A stretch of 64,000 nt of DNA, taken from NCBI GenBank assembly GCA_964407695.1, contig CAYOWQ010000011.1, forward strand, positions 1 through 64,000. The letters are read 5' to 3'. Of the stretch, positions 35,650 through 44,635 are shown piece after piece. Position numbers and translations under genes: made by a program. The DNA is from CAYOWQ01 sp964407695 (GTDB lineage Bacteria > Planctomycetota > Phycisphaerae > Phycisphaerales > SM1A02). Below the pieces are notes generated by a model. That model worked only from the letters and a program-made list of their open reading frames with translations. It did not search any database and was not told where the DNA came from. Every line of letters starts with the position of its first letter. Positions within the stretch are counted from its first letter, which is position 1.

Positions 35650-36810
35650 GGCCGTGCTGGCCAATCGCACCCAGGCCGCGTTGGCCTGCGAAGATCGTTG
35701 AGCGGCGTCGATAAACGCCATGGTCCGTGCTCCGGAGTGCACATCAAACCCGGGCGAGAGCGCCGCGCCGGCGCGAATTGAATGGGCAAAGTCGGCGTAC
35801 AGATTGGCGAATGCCTCGATGTACCCCTCGGGGTGGCCGCCGGGCAGGCGGCTTGAAGCCCTGACGCGATCATCAGTGCTTCCCGATCCTCTGCGAAGGT
35901 CGCGCTGGGTGCCGTCTGCGTCAAGATACCGCAGCACCTCCGGGTTCTGCTGATGCCATTCAAGGCCGGCGCGATGTCCCCAGATTCTGATGCGAAGATC
36001 GTTTCCTGAACCTGTGGCGACCTGGGAGACGCTGATCAATCCGAGAGTGTGCCCTGAGGAGGAATCAGCTTCTCCCAAACGCACCATGACAGAGAGATCG
36101 TCGTCAACATGGCGGCCTGCGACCACAGTTCGAACTTCGGCAGCGATTTCAACGGGGTGAAGGCCTGTGATGAAGCGAATCAGTTGCTCAGCGTGTGAAC
36201 CGATATCTCCCAATGCACCGGCGCCGGCCCGCGACGGGTCGGTCCTCCACGATGCCTGTTTCTGGCCTTGGCGTTCGATCGGGTCGGAAAGCCAGCCCTG
36301 GTGATAGTCGACGACGACCCGCCGCAGGTCACCCAATGCACCGGTCGAAACGAGTCGCTGTGCTTCGCGAACCATGGGATACCCTGCATAGGTGTATGAC
36401 ACAAAGAGCGGGGTGGATGTGCGCTGAACGGCGTCTCGAAGTCGGACGGCCTCCACCAGGGTCCTGGTCATCGGCTTCTCAACCATGACAGGAATCCGCG
36501 CACCAAGGAAGGCTTCACAGATCTCCGCATGAGAGTCATTCGGCGTCACGATGCTGACGGCCTGAATGCGGTCAGGAGCGTCTCGGCGCAACTCGGCAGC
36601 CAGCATGTCCTTCCAGGTTGCGTAGGAGCGATCATCCGCAAGGCCCAGCAGGTGGCCGCTCCACCTTGCCCGCTCCGGAGTTGAAGACAACGCACCGGCC
36701 ATGAAGACGAAATGGCCGTCCAAGGCGGCGGCACGCCGGTGTACCGCGCCGATAAACGCATCCACACCGCCGCCAACAATGCCCAGCCGAAGGGGTCGCA
36801 CGTCCGTCAT
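35644..36810 (-). CDS. Gfo/Idh/MocA-family NAD(P)-dependent oxidoreductase
   Basis: Sugar or inositol dehydrogenase-like enzyme of 388 residues. The N-terminal Rossmann fold starts LRLGIVGGGVDAFIGAVHR; the family Lys motif is VMVEKPMTRTLVEA and the second catalytic area includes GALGDIGSHAEQLIRFITG. The insertion of VDAFIG after the glycine loop matches the subgroup whose members begin GxVGGGxxAFIGxVHR. The ATG at 36810 (MTDVRPLRLG) is preferred; a TTG at 36846 would overlap the BatE-like stop. It is the last gene of the long Bat operon, where it looks functionally unrelated. Substrate unknown. Confidence 0.93.
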   Translation of the reverse strand: MTDVRPLRLGIVGGGVDAFIGAVHRRAAALDGHFVFMAGALSSTPERARWSGHLLGLADDRSYATWKDMLAAELRRDAPDRIQAVSIVTPNDSHAEICEAFLGARIPVMVEKPMTRTLVEAVRLRDAVQRTSTPLFVSYTYAGYPMVREAQRLVSTGALGDLRRVVVDYHQGWLSDPIERQGQKQASWRTDPSRAGAGALGDIGSHAEQLIRFITGLHPVEIAAEVRTVVAGRHVDDDLSVMVRLGEADSSSGHTLGLISVSQVATGSGNDLRIRIWGHRAGLEWHQQNPEVLRYLDADGTQRDLRRGSGSTDDRVRASSRLPGGHPEGYIEAFANLYADFAHSIRAGAALSPGFDVHSGARTMAFIDAAQRSSQANAAWVRLASTAP

Positions 36811-36842
36811 GCTTGAAGTTGGAGCAGGCAGGGCTCGACGTG

Positions 36843-37670
36843 TCAACTGCGGATCAGCGGCTGGTTCACCAGACCGGCATCATCGGCACGAATCCATCCG
36901 TCGCTTCCGTCAGGGAACTGAACATGAATCCAGTCGCCGCGAGCCTCCAGCAGATCGAATTCGGTTCCGGAATGAAGCCGTTCCTGAAACGCCGGCTCAA
37001 ATCCCTCTCCGTTCCCTTTCCGGACGACTATCTCATCGTGCAGGAGGACCCCTTCGATTGCGTGATGGGTTCGCCACCAGTCGTAGAAACAGGAGGATGC
37101 GACGATCAGCGAGAGGGCTCCCGCGGCAAGGCTGCCGAAGAGCAGGCCACGACGAGAGAGCCATAGGCCGGCGCCAAGCATGGTCCAACAGGCGACATAG
37201 AGGCCGATTGTCAACAGAAATCGATTCTGCCAGGAGGCGATCTGTCGCCACCCGAATAGTCGAGCCAGGATGGCGTGACCCGCACGCTCGGGTATCTGAT
37301 CAATTCGAAGCGATTGGGCATACGCGAGATTTTCCTGGAGCCTCGGATCTGAAGGGTCCAATTGTTCCGCACGGCGATAGGCCAGAATGGCATCACCGAG
37401 CCGCGAACGCTGGAGATGAGCGTTTCCAAGGTTGTAGTAGAGAGCGGGTGTCTTTACGCCGGAAGCGATCAATAGCTCAAATTTGGCCGCGGCGGCATCG
37501 AAATAGCTGGAAGCCGTAGGCGATCGATCGGCCAATGCCACAATGCCTCGGTCGTACGCACCCAAGGCATCATTCAGGACCGACTCCTGTTGCTCCGGCG
37601 TCAGAGGCGTTGATCCGAATGCGGCGAAGGCCACGATCAGCACTGCGGCAGTGACGGCCAGGAGTCTCAT
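36843..37670 (-). CDS. BatE-like TPR and SH3 membrane protein
   Basis: Membrane protein of 275 residues closing the Bat cluster. It has an N-terminal hydrophobic segment (4-19), a TPR region (about 40-120; TPALYYNLGNAHLQRSRLGD and AILAYRRAEQLDPSDPRLQE), two transmembrane helices (151-170, 175-195) and a bacterial SH3 domain (about 206-262; WIHVQFPDGSDGWIRADD). This TPR-TM-TM-SH3 arrangement is that of BatE. The ATG at 37670 overlaps the BatD stop (ATGA), which settles the start over a reading from 37703. Function of Bat proteins is not settled; they are linked to envelope stress and aerotolerance in Bacteroides and Leptospira. Confidence 0.88.
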   Translation of the reverse strand: MRLLAVTAAVLIVAFAAFGSTPLTPEQQESVLNDALGAYDRGIVALADRSPTASSYFDAAAAKFELLIASGVKTPALYYNLGNAHLQRSRLGDAILAYRRAEQLDPSDPRLQENLAYAQSLRIDQIPERAGHAILARLFGWRQIASWQNRFLLTIGLYVACWTMLGAGLWLSRRGLLFGSLAAGALSLIVASSCFYDWWRTHHAIEGVLLHDEIVVRKGNGEGFEPAFQERLHSGTEFDLLEARGDWIHVQFPDGSDGWIRADDAGLVNQPLIRS

Positions 37671-39520
37671 CGGCGGTATTGCTCCGAAGTCACGGCGGAC
37701 CAATCCACTCGTTCCAACTCTCGCAGACAGGCCTCGGCGTTCGCCTCCAACTCGGCAGATTGAACGTGATCCGAGGCTTGAAACTGCGCTACTTCACACT
37801 GCCGAAGCAGGGATTGAAGGGTGTCGAGGGTCGGCGGCAGGACAATGGCCTCATGCAGTCGCTGGAGGCAGTGTTGAGGTGTGGCGGCACCCGGTGGAAG
37901 GTCGAGTTGATCGGCGATGTAGCCCGTCACAGCGCTGGAGATTGCCGCCGCTCGGACCCGATCAGGAGCGTTTCGTGCGGCACGAAGGCGCTGGCGGGCG
38001 GCCGGAAACGCCTCGCGGCGGCGACGGGCAACCGGGTCGGAGTTGAGCCGCCTCCGCCAGGCGAGTAGGGCCATGGCGGCGCCGAAGCACACGGGTGGAA
38101 CTCCGCCTGCAAGGGCGATGACCAGCATGGACGGTTGGAATGATTCAGCCAGGACGAGGGCTGGGTCGGCAATGTTGGCTCGAATGCCTCCAGCGCGACT
38201 GGTCAGGCCTGCCGCACGCCGATCTCCACCCATTGGCGTGAGCCCCTGGGCGATCTCCGCGCCGGTGATGAGGTCGGCGGGATTGACGTGGATGGGAATG
38301 GGATTGCTGGAATGAACAACGAACTTTTCTTCCTTGGGATCGAATGATACGAATCGAATGGGGGGAATCTCATCGATTTCCGAGCGAAGAGGACGAATCG
38401 ACTGTGTGAAGGTCTTGACCCTGCCCTCGACGATCCCGGCCAGTGGATTGGAGGGGATCCTGAAATTTGTCTGGAAGGCTTCACCTTCGGTAAAGGGTGG
38501 CGGCTGGAGCGTGGAGAGGTCTGACGGTGGGTTTCCACGGTCGGTGATGGCCAAGGTGATGGTGATTGGATCACCGACGGACACGGTCGCGGGGTCGGCC
38601 GTGACCTTGATTTCGAAATTGCCGACAGCACCGCGATAATCGGGAGGTCGATCCTCGGTGGGTATGGGCAGAATGGTGATGTCCGGAACCTCGGCCACCG
38701 CTTCAAGGTCTCTCGCTCCGGTCATCACGAGGTCAAAGAAGTCTTCCCGCAGCCCTGTTGGGTAGCGCATCTTGATGCGAATGTCGCCCAGGCCGAGGTC
38801 GTTTTCCCGGAGAGGCCAGCAGCGCTGGGTGATCTGGAAGACGTAGTACGTTTCGTTCGTTGCGGCATCAATTGTTCGAACCATGGATCTGCTTGCGGGA
38901 CGTTGCTGGCGAAGAAGGAGATCCCTGATCGATTTGGAGAAGAGACCGAATTCAGAATTCTCAATTGAGACAAGTCCCCACATGTCACGATCACTCAGTA
39001 CCTTGGAGAGATTCGGGGCTCGGAAAGGCTTGATCCAAATGCGCAGCGTGACATCGAGCGGCTCGCCGACATAGACCCTGGGCTTGCTGCAGGTCACATC
39101 CACGAACAGAGGTTGCGTCCCTTGCGTCACGGCAACATCGAAGGGACCGGCGACCTGCTCCTCCCCGTCGACGCGGAATGTCAACTCAGGAATGTGAAGC
39201 CGACCAACCCGTTGAGGCGAAATGATGTAACGAACTCGAACCGAACGAGTGATGGTTCTTCGTCCGTTCGTCGTGACGATATTCTGGCTCTGGAGCGGCG
39301 CCTGGGGTGTGACGTCAGCACCATCGACAACCAGTTCTTCGGGAATCTCGACCTTGTCTCGATAGTCGATGGAAACAGAGAGCGTGATCGCGTCGCCGAC
39401 ACTGGCGGTGTTGGACGAAATCTCGGCTCGAAAATCAGCGCCTGCGAAGGCGGACAACAACAGCGACATCATTGTCGCTGTGACGAACCGCAGCACAACT
39501 TGGGAAGGCATGGAAAGCAC
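37667..39520 (-). CDS. BatD-family protein
   Basis: Exported and membrane-anchored protein of 617 residues. A signal peptide (LRFVTATMMSLLLSAFAGADF) is followed by repeated beta-sandwich segments: ASVGDAITLSVSIDYRDKVE, PRVYVGEPLDVTLRIWIKP and PATVSVGDPITITLAITDRG. The repeated 'v.vG.pl.ltl.i' strand is the BatD (oxygen tolerance) signature. A transmembrane helix lies near 475-497 (LVIALAGGVPPVCFGAAMA), and the cytoplasmic C-terminus is helical. The start is GTG at 39520 or ATG at 39511; neither has a strong ribosome site. It begins 5 bases after the TPR gene. Confidence 0.9.
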   Translation of the reverse strand: MLSMPSQVVLRFVTATMMSLLLSAFAGADFRAEISSNTASVGDAITLSVSIDYRDKVEIPEELVVDGADVTPQAPLQSQNIVTTNGRRTITRSVRVRYIISPQRVGRLHIPELTFRVDGEEQVAGPFDVAVTQGTQPLFVDVTCSKPRVYVGEPLDVTLRIWIKPFRAPNLSKVLSDRDMWGLVSIENSEFGLFSKSIRDLLLRQQRPASRSMVRTIDAATNETYYVFQITQRCWPLRENDLGLGDIRIKMRYPTGLREDFFDLVMTGARDLEAVAEVPDITILPIPTEDRPPDYRGAVGNFEIKVTADPATVSVGDPITITLAITDRGNPPSDLSTLQPPPFTEGEAFQTNFRIPSNPLAGIVEGRVKTFTQSIRPLRSEIDEIPPIRFVSFDPKEEKFVVHSSNPIPIHVNPADLITGAEIAQGLTPMGGDRRAAGLTSRAGGIRANIADPALVLAESFQPSMLVIALAGGVPPVCFGAAMALLAWRRRLNSDPVARRRREAFPAARQRLRAARNAPDRVRAAAISSAVTGYIADQLDLPPGAATPQHCLQRLHEAIVLPPTLDTLQSLLRQCEVAQFQASDHVQSAELEANAEACLRELERVDWSAVTSEQYRR

Positions 39521-39525
39521 GATGA

Positions 39526-40569
39526 TTACCAGTCCCTTGCGGGCGTTCGGGGTGATCGGGATCGCTTCTCAGCCTCCTGCTGAGCGAGCATCTCCTGACG
39601 CTTGCGCTGCTTATCACGAACGGCTTGAAGAATCCTTGCGACCTCCTCCTTGGAGAGCGGGTTCTCCTTCGCGTCCGATCCGGCCGCGGCATCGGTCGGA
39701 CTCTTCTCCGCGTCCCCCGATTTGTCGGGTTTCTTCTGATCCTCAGCAGATTGCGGCTTCTGGTTCTCAGCCGGCTTCGATTCCGAAGAGTCCTCTGCGG
39801 TTGAATCCTGCTGCTGGTTGGACTCGCCATTCTGATTCCTGTCTTGATCCTGCGGTTGCTTGTTGTCCTGGTTCTGGTTGTCCTTGTTCTGGTTGCCCTG
39901 ATCCTGCTTCTGCTGCTCCGTGGAGTTCTGTTCCTGTTGATCCTGATTCTGCTGGTCTTGCGGCTTCTGGTTCTGCTGGTTCTGCTGATCTTGATTCTGC
40001 TGATTCTGGTTCTGTTGACTTTCCAGCTGTTCCAGCATCTTCAGCAACCGATGGGCCAGCTCTCCATTGATGCGGGCATCCTGATTGTTCGGGTTTGCGG
40101 CGGCCGCACGGGTCAGTTGTTCGATGGCCTCGCCGAGGTTGGCCTTCGCAGTCTCGACGGGGTTTGATGCGTCCCCGTCCGAGGGTGATGATGGCGCCGG
40201 TGATTGCTGTTCACTCTGTGACTTCTGCAGCGTCTCCAAAGCATTGGCGTAGGCCGACGTGCCCATGTTGAAGAGTGCTTCGTTGCGAAGCTGTCCCGAT
40301 GAAAGCGACACTGCCTGCTTGAACGATTCCGTGGCTCCGGCGTGATCGCCCTGGCGGAAGCGAGCGACGCCGAGGTTGTAGGCCAGCTCGGGACGCTCAG
40401 GATGAATGGCCGAGGCTTCTGCCCACGCCGAGGCCGCCGCCGCATAGTCCTTGGCATTCATTGCCTCAGTGGCCTGCTGCACGACCCGGGCGTAATCCTC
40501 GGGCGACCGCGGGCTCGCAGTCGGAGGAGTGGTCCAAGCTGCCATGAGGATCGTTGCGGCCAGCATCAT
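39526..40569 (-). CDS. BatC-like TPR protein with Gln/Asn-rich linker
   Basis: Exported or membrane-tethered protein of 347 residues. A short hydrophobic N-terminus is followed by TPR units at about 26-115 (AYNLGVARFRQGDHAGATES, ALFNMGTSAYANALETLQ) and 140-182. Residues about 184-256 are almost only Gln, Asn, Asp and Lys, built from short NQNQQNQDQQ-type runs. The C-terminus (305-347) is a charged helix starting PLSKEEVARILQAVRDKQ, which is the common end of BatC-type proteins. The ATG overlaps the previous VWA gene's stop (ATGA). The linker is encoded by repetitive CAG/AAC codons and may vary in length between strains. Confidence 0.88.
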   Translation of the reverse strand: MMLAATILMAAWTTPPTASPRSPEDYARVVQQATEAMNAKDYAAAASAWAEASAIHPERPELAYNLGVARFRQGDHAGATESFKQAVSLSSGQLRNEALFNMGTSAYANALETLQKSQSEQQSPAPSSPSDGDASNPVETAKANLGEAIEQLTRAAAANPNNQDARINGELAHRLLKMLEQLESQQNQNQQNQDQQNQQNQKPQDQQNQDQQEQNSTEQQKQDQGNQNKDNQNQDNKQPQDQDRNQNGESNQQQDSTAEDSSESKPAENQKPQSAEDQKKPDKSGDAEKSPTDAAAGSDAKENPLSKEEVARILQAVRDKQRKRQEMLAQQEAEKRSRSPRTPARDW

Positions 40570-41606
40570 GTTGTTCCACCTCCGTGGGTCATTCGAATCG
40601 GTCGCAATACGGTTCGATCAGCCAAAAGGCCTTCCAGGAGGAGCAGCGTGAAAGCGACTCCCACGAACCATTGGAACCTCGGAATTGCTTCCCTGACAGA
40701 CTGTTGTTCGAGCTCGGTCTCTGAAAGTTCCGCGATGTTCTGAGAGAAGAATCCGCCAAGATCGATTCGATGGGTTGATGCCGGCAGAAACGCACCGTTC
40801 GTGGCATCGGCCAGCGGCCGCAGAATCTCCGGAGACATCCTGGACCAGACTTCCTGCCCCTGGTCAGTGAGGAATACCTTCTGGCCGTCGCGCATGACCG
40901 GGATTCTCGCTCCATCCTTGGTATCGCCGAGACCGACCACATACAACCGGGCGCCCATCTCGGTGAGCCTCCCGACAACGTCGGCCGGTGCCGAGTCCTG
41001 GTCGTCGCCATCGGTGAGCAGGATCGCCACCTTGCTTTGTGGTCCATCATCGACAAACGCGTTGGCGATGGCGTTGAGACCTTCGCCAAGCATCGAGCCG
41101 CCGCGAGCGCCGGACATGATGTCGAGGTCGTCAACGGCGGTGCGCATCGCTCCATAGTTGAGAGTCAGCGGGCACTTGACCGCCGACACCCCGGCGAATC
41201 CGATAAGCGCTACACGTTCACCGGCGAGGCGGTCAATCGTTTCAAGGACATACTCCTTCGCGCGGGTGAGGCGGTTGGGGGATACATCCTCGGCCAGCAT
41301 CGACCGCGAGCAATCGACGGCGAAGACGACGTCCATGCCTCGCCGCCGGGCCTCGCGGAATTCGTATCCCCACCGGGGATCGAGCAAGGCAATTCCCAGT
41401 AGGGCGAGGGCAACGACGATCATGGTAGCGCGAACGGCGGTGCGGCCGATCGACGGCGCGTTGGCCAGGCGGTCAAGGGCTGCAGGGTCTATGAGTCGAT
41501 GAATTCGCTTTCGTCTGCGAATCAACCCCCACACAACGATGGCAGCCACCGCGCCAACAAGCCAGAACCAGACGATGCGGTCAAGTTGAAGGAGTTGAAG
41601 GTCCAT
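40566..41606 (-). CDS. VWA-domain membrane protein (BatB-like)
   Basis: Membrane protein of 346 residues. Two N-terminal transmembrane segments (about 11-29 and 58-75) precede a von Willebrand A domain with MIDAS residues Asp98, Ser100 and Ser102 in FAVDCSRSMLAED. The later VAILLTDGDDQDSAP supplies the last metal-loop acidic residue. A C-terminal transmembrane helix ends the chain (FQWFVGVAFTLLLLEGLLA). This TM-TM-VWA-TM layout is standard for BatA/BatB. It begins 4 bases after the first VWA gene and overlaps the TPR gene. Confidence 0.92.
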   Translation of the reverse strand: MDLQLLQLDRIVWFWLVGAVAAIVVWGLIRRRKRIHRLIDPAALDRLANAPSIGRTAVRATMIVVALALLGIALLDPRWGYEFREARRRGMDVVFAVDCSRSMLAEDVSPNRLTRAKEYVLETIDRLAGERVALIGFAGVSAVKCPLTLNYGAMRTAVDDLDIMSGARGGSMLGEGLNAIANAFVDDGPQSKVAILLTDGDDQDSAPADVVGRLTEMGARLYVVGLGDTKDGARIPVMRDGQKVFLTDQGQEVWSRMSPEILRPLADATNGAFLPASTHRIDLGGFFSQNIAELSETELEQQSVREAIPRFQWFVGVAFTLLLLEGLLADRTVLRPIRMTHGGGTT

Positions 41607-41610
41607 GGAC

Positions 41611-42711
41611 TCAGGGAATCGTCTGAAAGCGGGTGAATGAGAGTGCGAGTTCGAGACTCAGCAGGATCAGTGACGTCAGAAGTATCGGCGGCCAATGAAC
41701 CCCCACGGCGTCGATCGAGGACGTGGCAAGGTCCTTGAAGCTGAGATACCGGCGTTCCTGTGTTCGCGTCTTTTCGAGCTCATCTATCTGCTGATAGATC
41801 CGGGTGAGGCTATCGGTTTCAGTTGCTCGGAAATATCTCCCGCCGGTAATCTCCGCGATCTTGGTCAGGGTGTCCTCATCGATGGTGACCGGCATGTCCT
41901 GCAGAATCGTTCGTTTGCCAATCTGGATGGGCATTGGTGCATAGCCCTGGGTGCCTGCCCCAATCGTATAGACCCGAATCTTCTCTGTGGCTGCAAGTTG
42001 AGCGGCCTTGAGAGGGTCCAGGTCACCGGCGGTGTTCTGGCCGTCGGTAAGCAGGATGATCACCTTGCTCCGGATGCGCTGATACCCGGATGGGTCGGCA
42101 TGTTCGCCGAGGTCGCGAAGGTGTTCGACGGCGAGTGCCAGAGCATCGCCGATGGCGGTGCCATCTTCCTCGCTGCCGCGGTCGGCGATGCGCATCTGCT
42201 TTACGCCGTCAAGCAGATACCCGTGGTCCAACGTGGGTGGTGAGATGGAATCGGCAAACCCGGCGAAACTGATCAGGCCGACCATGTCATCTGGCCGGCC
42301 CTTGAGTTGACCCTCACCGGCGACGAAATGCCGGGCAACCTGCTTGACGACTTCCAGTCTGTTTGCCTGTTTGCCGTCGATTTTGAAATCGAGGGCGCTC
42401 ATACTGCTGGATCGGTCGATCACCATCTCAATCGCGATCCCATCCACAAAGACTCTTGCCTGCTGATTGGCTTCGATGGGGCGAGCGAGACAGCAGACCA
42501 GGAGAATCAGGACAGCGACCCGAAGGGCCGTCGGCAGCCAGCGGAGCCTGACGAAGAATCCGGGACCGACCCCATCGAAGAGTCGAATCGAGGAATATGC
42601 CAGACTTGCTCGTCGGTGGCGGCGAATGGTGCGCCAGATGCCCAGCGGTACCAGGAGCACCAGCAGCAGGAATGACACGCTCTCAGGGTGGAACGTGAGA
42701 TTGGGAATCAT
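41611..42711 (-). CDS. VWA-domain membrane protein (BatA-like)
   Basis: First of two consecutive VWA proteins, 366 residues. Transmembrane segments lie at about 10-26 and 60-76. The VWA domain has an intact MIDAS: Asp99, Ser101 and Ser103 in MVIDRSSSMSALD, with VIILLTDGQNTAGD further on. The segment SPPTLDHGYLLDGV and IGDALALAVEHLRDL are typical of BatA. A final transmembrane helix is WPPILLTSLILLSLELAL. The two VWA proteins differ enough to be old paralogues. The ATG overlaps the previous stop (ATGA). Confidence 0.92.
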   Translation of the reverse strand: MIPNLTFHPESVSFLLLVLLVPLGIWRTIRRHRRASLAYSSIRLFDGVGPGFFVRLRWLPTALRVAVLILLVCCLARPIEANQQARVFVDGIAIEMVIDRSSSMSALDFKIDGKQANRLEVVKQVARHFVAGEGQLKGRPDDMVGLISFAGFADSISPPTLDHGYLLDGVKQMRIADRGSEEDGTAIGDALALAVEHLRDLGEHADPSGYQRIRSKVIILLTDGQNTAGDLDPLKAAQLAATEKIRVYTIGAGTQGYAPMPIQIGKRTILQDMPVTIDEDTLTKIAEITGGRYFRATETDSLTRIYQQIDELEKTRTQERRYLSFKDLATSSIDAVGVHWPPILLTSLILLSLELALSFTRFQTIP

Positions 42712-43751
42712 CGTGTGGATGCTCCCTGGTCAGGTGCAGCTTTCGAAAGGGTGGGAGGTTCGCCGGCGGTCGCTTCCACAAAGTCGCGGGCGAGCGAAAG
42801 CGCCTTCTCGCTGTCGCCGGGTTGCGGCCGATAAAGCGCAAACTTGATCAGATCCGCCTCACGCATGAATCCGCGTAGCGACTCCCGATGAGGCACAGAA
42901 ATGCTGCTGCTCTTTTCAGCATCCCGAAGAAATTCATCGGTTGTTCTCTCCGGAGCCATGATGCCGAACCGCCGTTCAACATAGGCTCGAAGAATGTCAG
43001 TCAGGCGCACATGAAACGGATGGTATTCATGGCGAGCAAGCAGGTCGGTGCGCTCCAGAGACTCGAGTTCCCGACGAGCCCAGTCGGCGGGAGAAATCGG
43101 TGGGATCGGCGAAGAGCGACGCGAGATTAACCATGCGGCAAGCGAGGCGCCGATCAGCGCACAGAGCGCGATGGCCGCGAATCCAAGCACGCCAAGCTTC
43201 TGATAGAGCACTTCCCAGATGGGCGGGCGATCAACGGTCACCGTGACGGAGTCACGAATATCTCGGTATTCGGTTGGATCCACGTCTCCATCAAGCACCG
43301 ATGCGACGGTGACAGGAATCTCCGGGATGTCAATTGTCGTCGGGTGTTCCGCATCAACGGACCGGATCACCACCGTGATCCGAGGGATGACCGTATCTCC
43401 GGATTGAAACGTACTGAGTTGTTGCCTGAGGACCCAATGCCTTCGGTCATCCTTGGGCAGACCGGGCGTGACATCGCGACGGAGTACCTGAAAGGAATCA
43501 GGTTCCTCTCTCGATTCGGGAAATTCGACGATGGAGTCCTTGGGGGCGTCGATGTCGATGGCATACTCAAGAGCTTCGCCGACCGTGAAGTTCGTCTTAT
43601 CCACTGAAACCGTCGCCCTTGCATCTCCGCCCTCCACCGTGGTTGAGAAAGCCAGGGGCGGCGCGGCTGACGGCGCCGATGGTGACGGAGCGCTGGGCTT
43701 GCAGCCAACACCACAGAGGCACACGACGATGGCCGCAAGGCGAGTCCTCAT
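42708..43751 (-). CDS. Bat-cluster lipoprotein with BatD/DUF4381-like features
   Basis: Predicted lipoprotein of 347 residues. The lipobox is LCGVGC (Cys17), followed by a Pro/Ser/Ala linker. A periplasmic beta-sandwich contains ATVSVDKTNFTVGEALEYAI, a BatD-like strand pattern. A transmembrane helix (about 188-210, LGFAAIALCALIGASLAAWL) and a helical cytoplasmic part with LTDILRAYVERRFGIMAPER follow. The last segment is typical of small DUF4381-type proteins between DUF58 and VWA genes in Bat operons. Having both a lipobox and an internal transmembrane helix is odd; Cys17 may just be part of a signal anchor. Stop and start overlaps on both sides (ATGA) show tight coupling. Confidence 0.8.
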   Translation of the reverse strand: MRTRLAAIVVCLCGVGCKPSAPSPSAPSAAPPLAFSTTVEGGDARATVSVDKTNFTVGEALEYAIDIDAPKDSIVEFPESREEPDSFQVLRRDVTPGLPKDDRRHWVLRQQLSTFQSGDTVIPRITVVIRSVDAEHPTTIDIPEIPVTVASVLDGDVDPTEYRDIRDSVTVTVDRPPIWEVLYQKLGVLGFAAIALCALIGASLAAWLISRRSSPIPPISPADWARRELESLERTDLLARHEYHPFHVRLTDILRAYVERRFGIMAPERTTDEFLRDAEKSSSISVPHRESLRGFMREADLIKFALYRPQPGDSEKALSLARDFVEATAGEPPTLSKAAPDQGASTR

Positions 43752-44629
43752 CGACTGCGCCTCGCTTCGCGGCGGCGAAAGTACTGCGTTAGCGTTTCCG
43801 TGAAAGACTCGCCGGTGCGGATCTCAATGGGATCGGCTCGCATTCTTCGAAAGGTCGCCAATCGCGCCGAGGTTCGAGCCTCAGCGGCCTCTTGGAATCG
43901 ATGACGAACTCGACGGCTGGAGGAGTCCACGATGATGGAATCGCCGGTTTCGGCATCCTGGAGCAGGACCATCCCGACGGCGGGAAGCTTCTGCTCCAAC
44001 GAATCGGAGACAACGACCGGGATGATGTCGTGCTTGCGACGGGCGACTCGAAATGCCGTCTCCCAATTGGCATCGAGGAAGTCGCTGACCACAAAGACGA
44101 CAGACTTGCGGCGAACAGTCCGATTGAGTTCATCCAGCGCCGCTGCCAAATTGGTGGCACGATGCGCCGGCCGGTCGGCGAGCAGTTCGCGGACAATTCG
44201 AAGTACATGCCTGGAGCCCTTGCGGGCTGGGACCATAATTTCGAGCCGATCGGAAAATCCCATCAGGCCGACGCGATCGTTGTTGCGGATCGCGGAGAAG
44301 GCGATGGTGGCGGCGAATTCGGCGGCGAGTTCTCGTTTGAGCGTGGGCTTCGACCCGAAAGTCAATGAGCCGCTGAGGTCGACAAGGAGAATGACGGTAA
44401 GCTCACGTTCCTCACGGAACACCTTGACATGGGGGTCGCCGGTTCGGGCTGAAACGTTCCAGTCAATCGTGCGGACCTCATCGCCGATGACGTAGGGGCG
44501 GACCTCCTCGAATTCCATGCCTCGACCCGCAAAGGCGGAACGATACTGGCCGCCGAGAGCCTCGCTGACGAGGTGCGACGTTCGAATTTGAATTCGCCGA
44601 ATTTTGCGCAGGAGCTCAGCCGGCAGCAT
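43748..44629 (-). CDS. DUF58 domain protein
   Basis: Cytosolic protein of 293 residues in the usual place between MoxR and the VWA genes. The DUF58 signature is present: GRGMEFEEVRPYVIGDEVRT followed by IDWNVSARTGDPHVKVFREE. A VWA-like fold follows with LTVILLVDLSGSLTFG, where the DxSxS metal site is intact. VVFVVSDFLDANWETAFRVA continues the domain. It is likely a partner or substrate of the MoxR ATPase, by analogy with other MoxR-DUF58 pairs. It begins 6 bases after the ATPase gene. Confidence 0.95.
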   Translation of the reverse strand: MLPAELLRKIRRIQIRTSHLVSEALGGQYRSAFAGRGMEFEEVRPYVIGDEVRTIDWNVSARTGDPHVKVFREERELTVILLVDLSGSLTFGSKPTLKRELAAEFAATIAFSAIRNNDRVGLMGFSDRLEIMVPARKGSRHVLRIVRELLADRPAHRATNLAAALDELNRTVRRKSVVFVVSDFLDANWETAFRVARRKHDIIPVVVSDSLEQKLPAVGMVLLQDAETGDSIIVDSSSRRVRHRFQEAAEARTSARLATFRRMRADPIEIRTGESFTETLTQYFRRREARRSR

Positions 44630-44635
44630 GGCATA

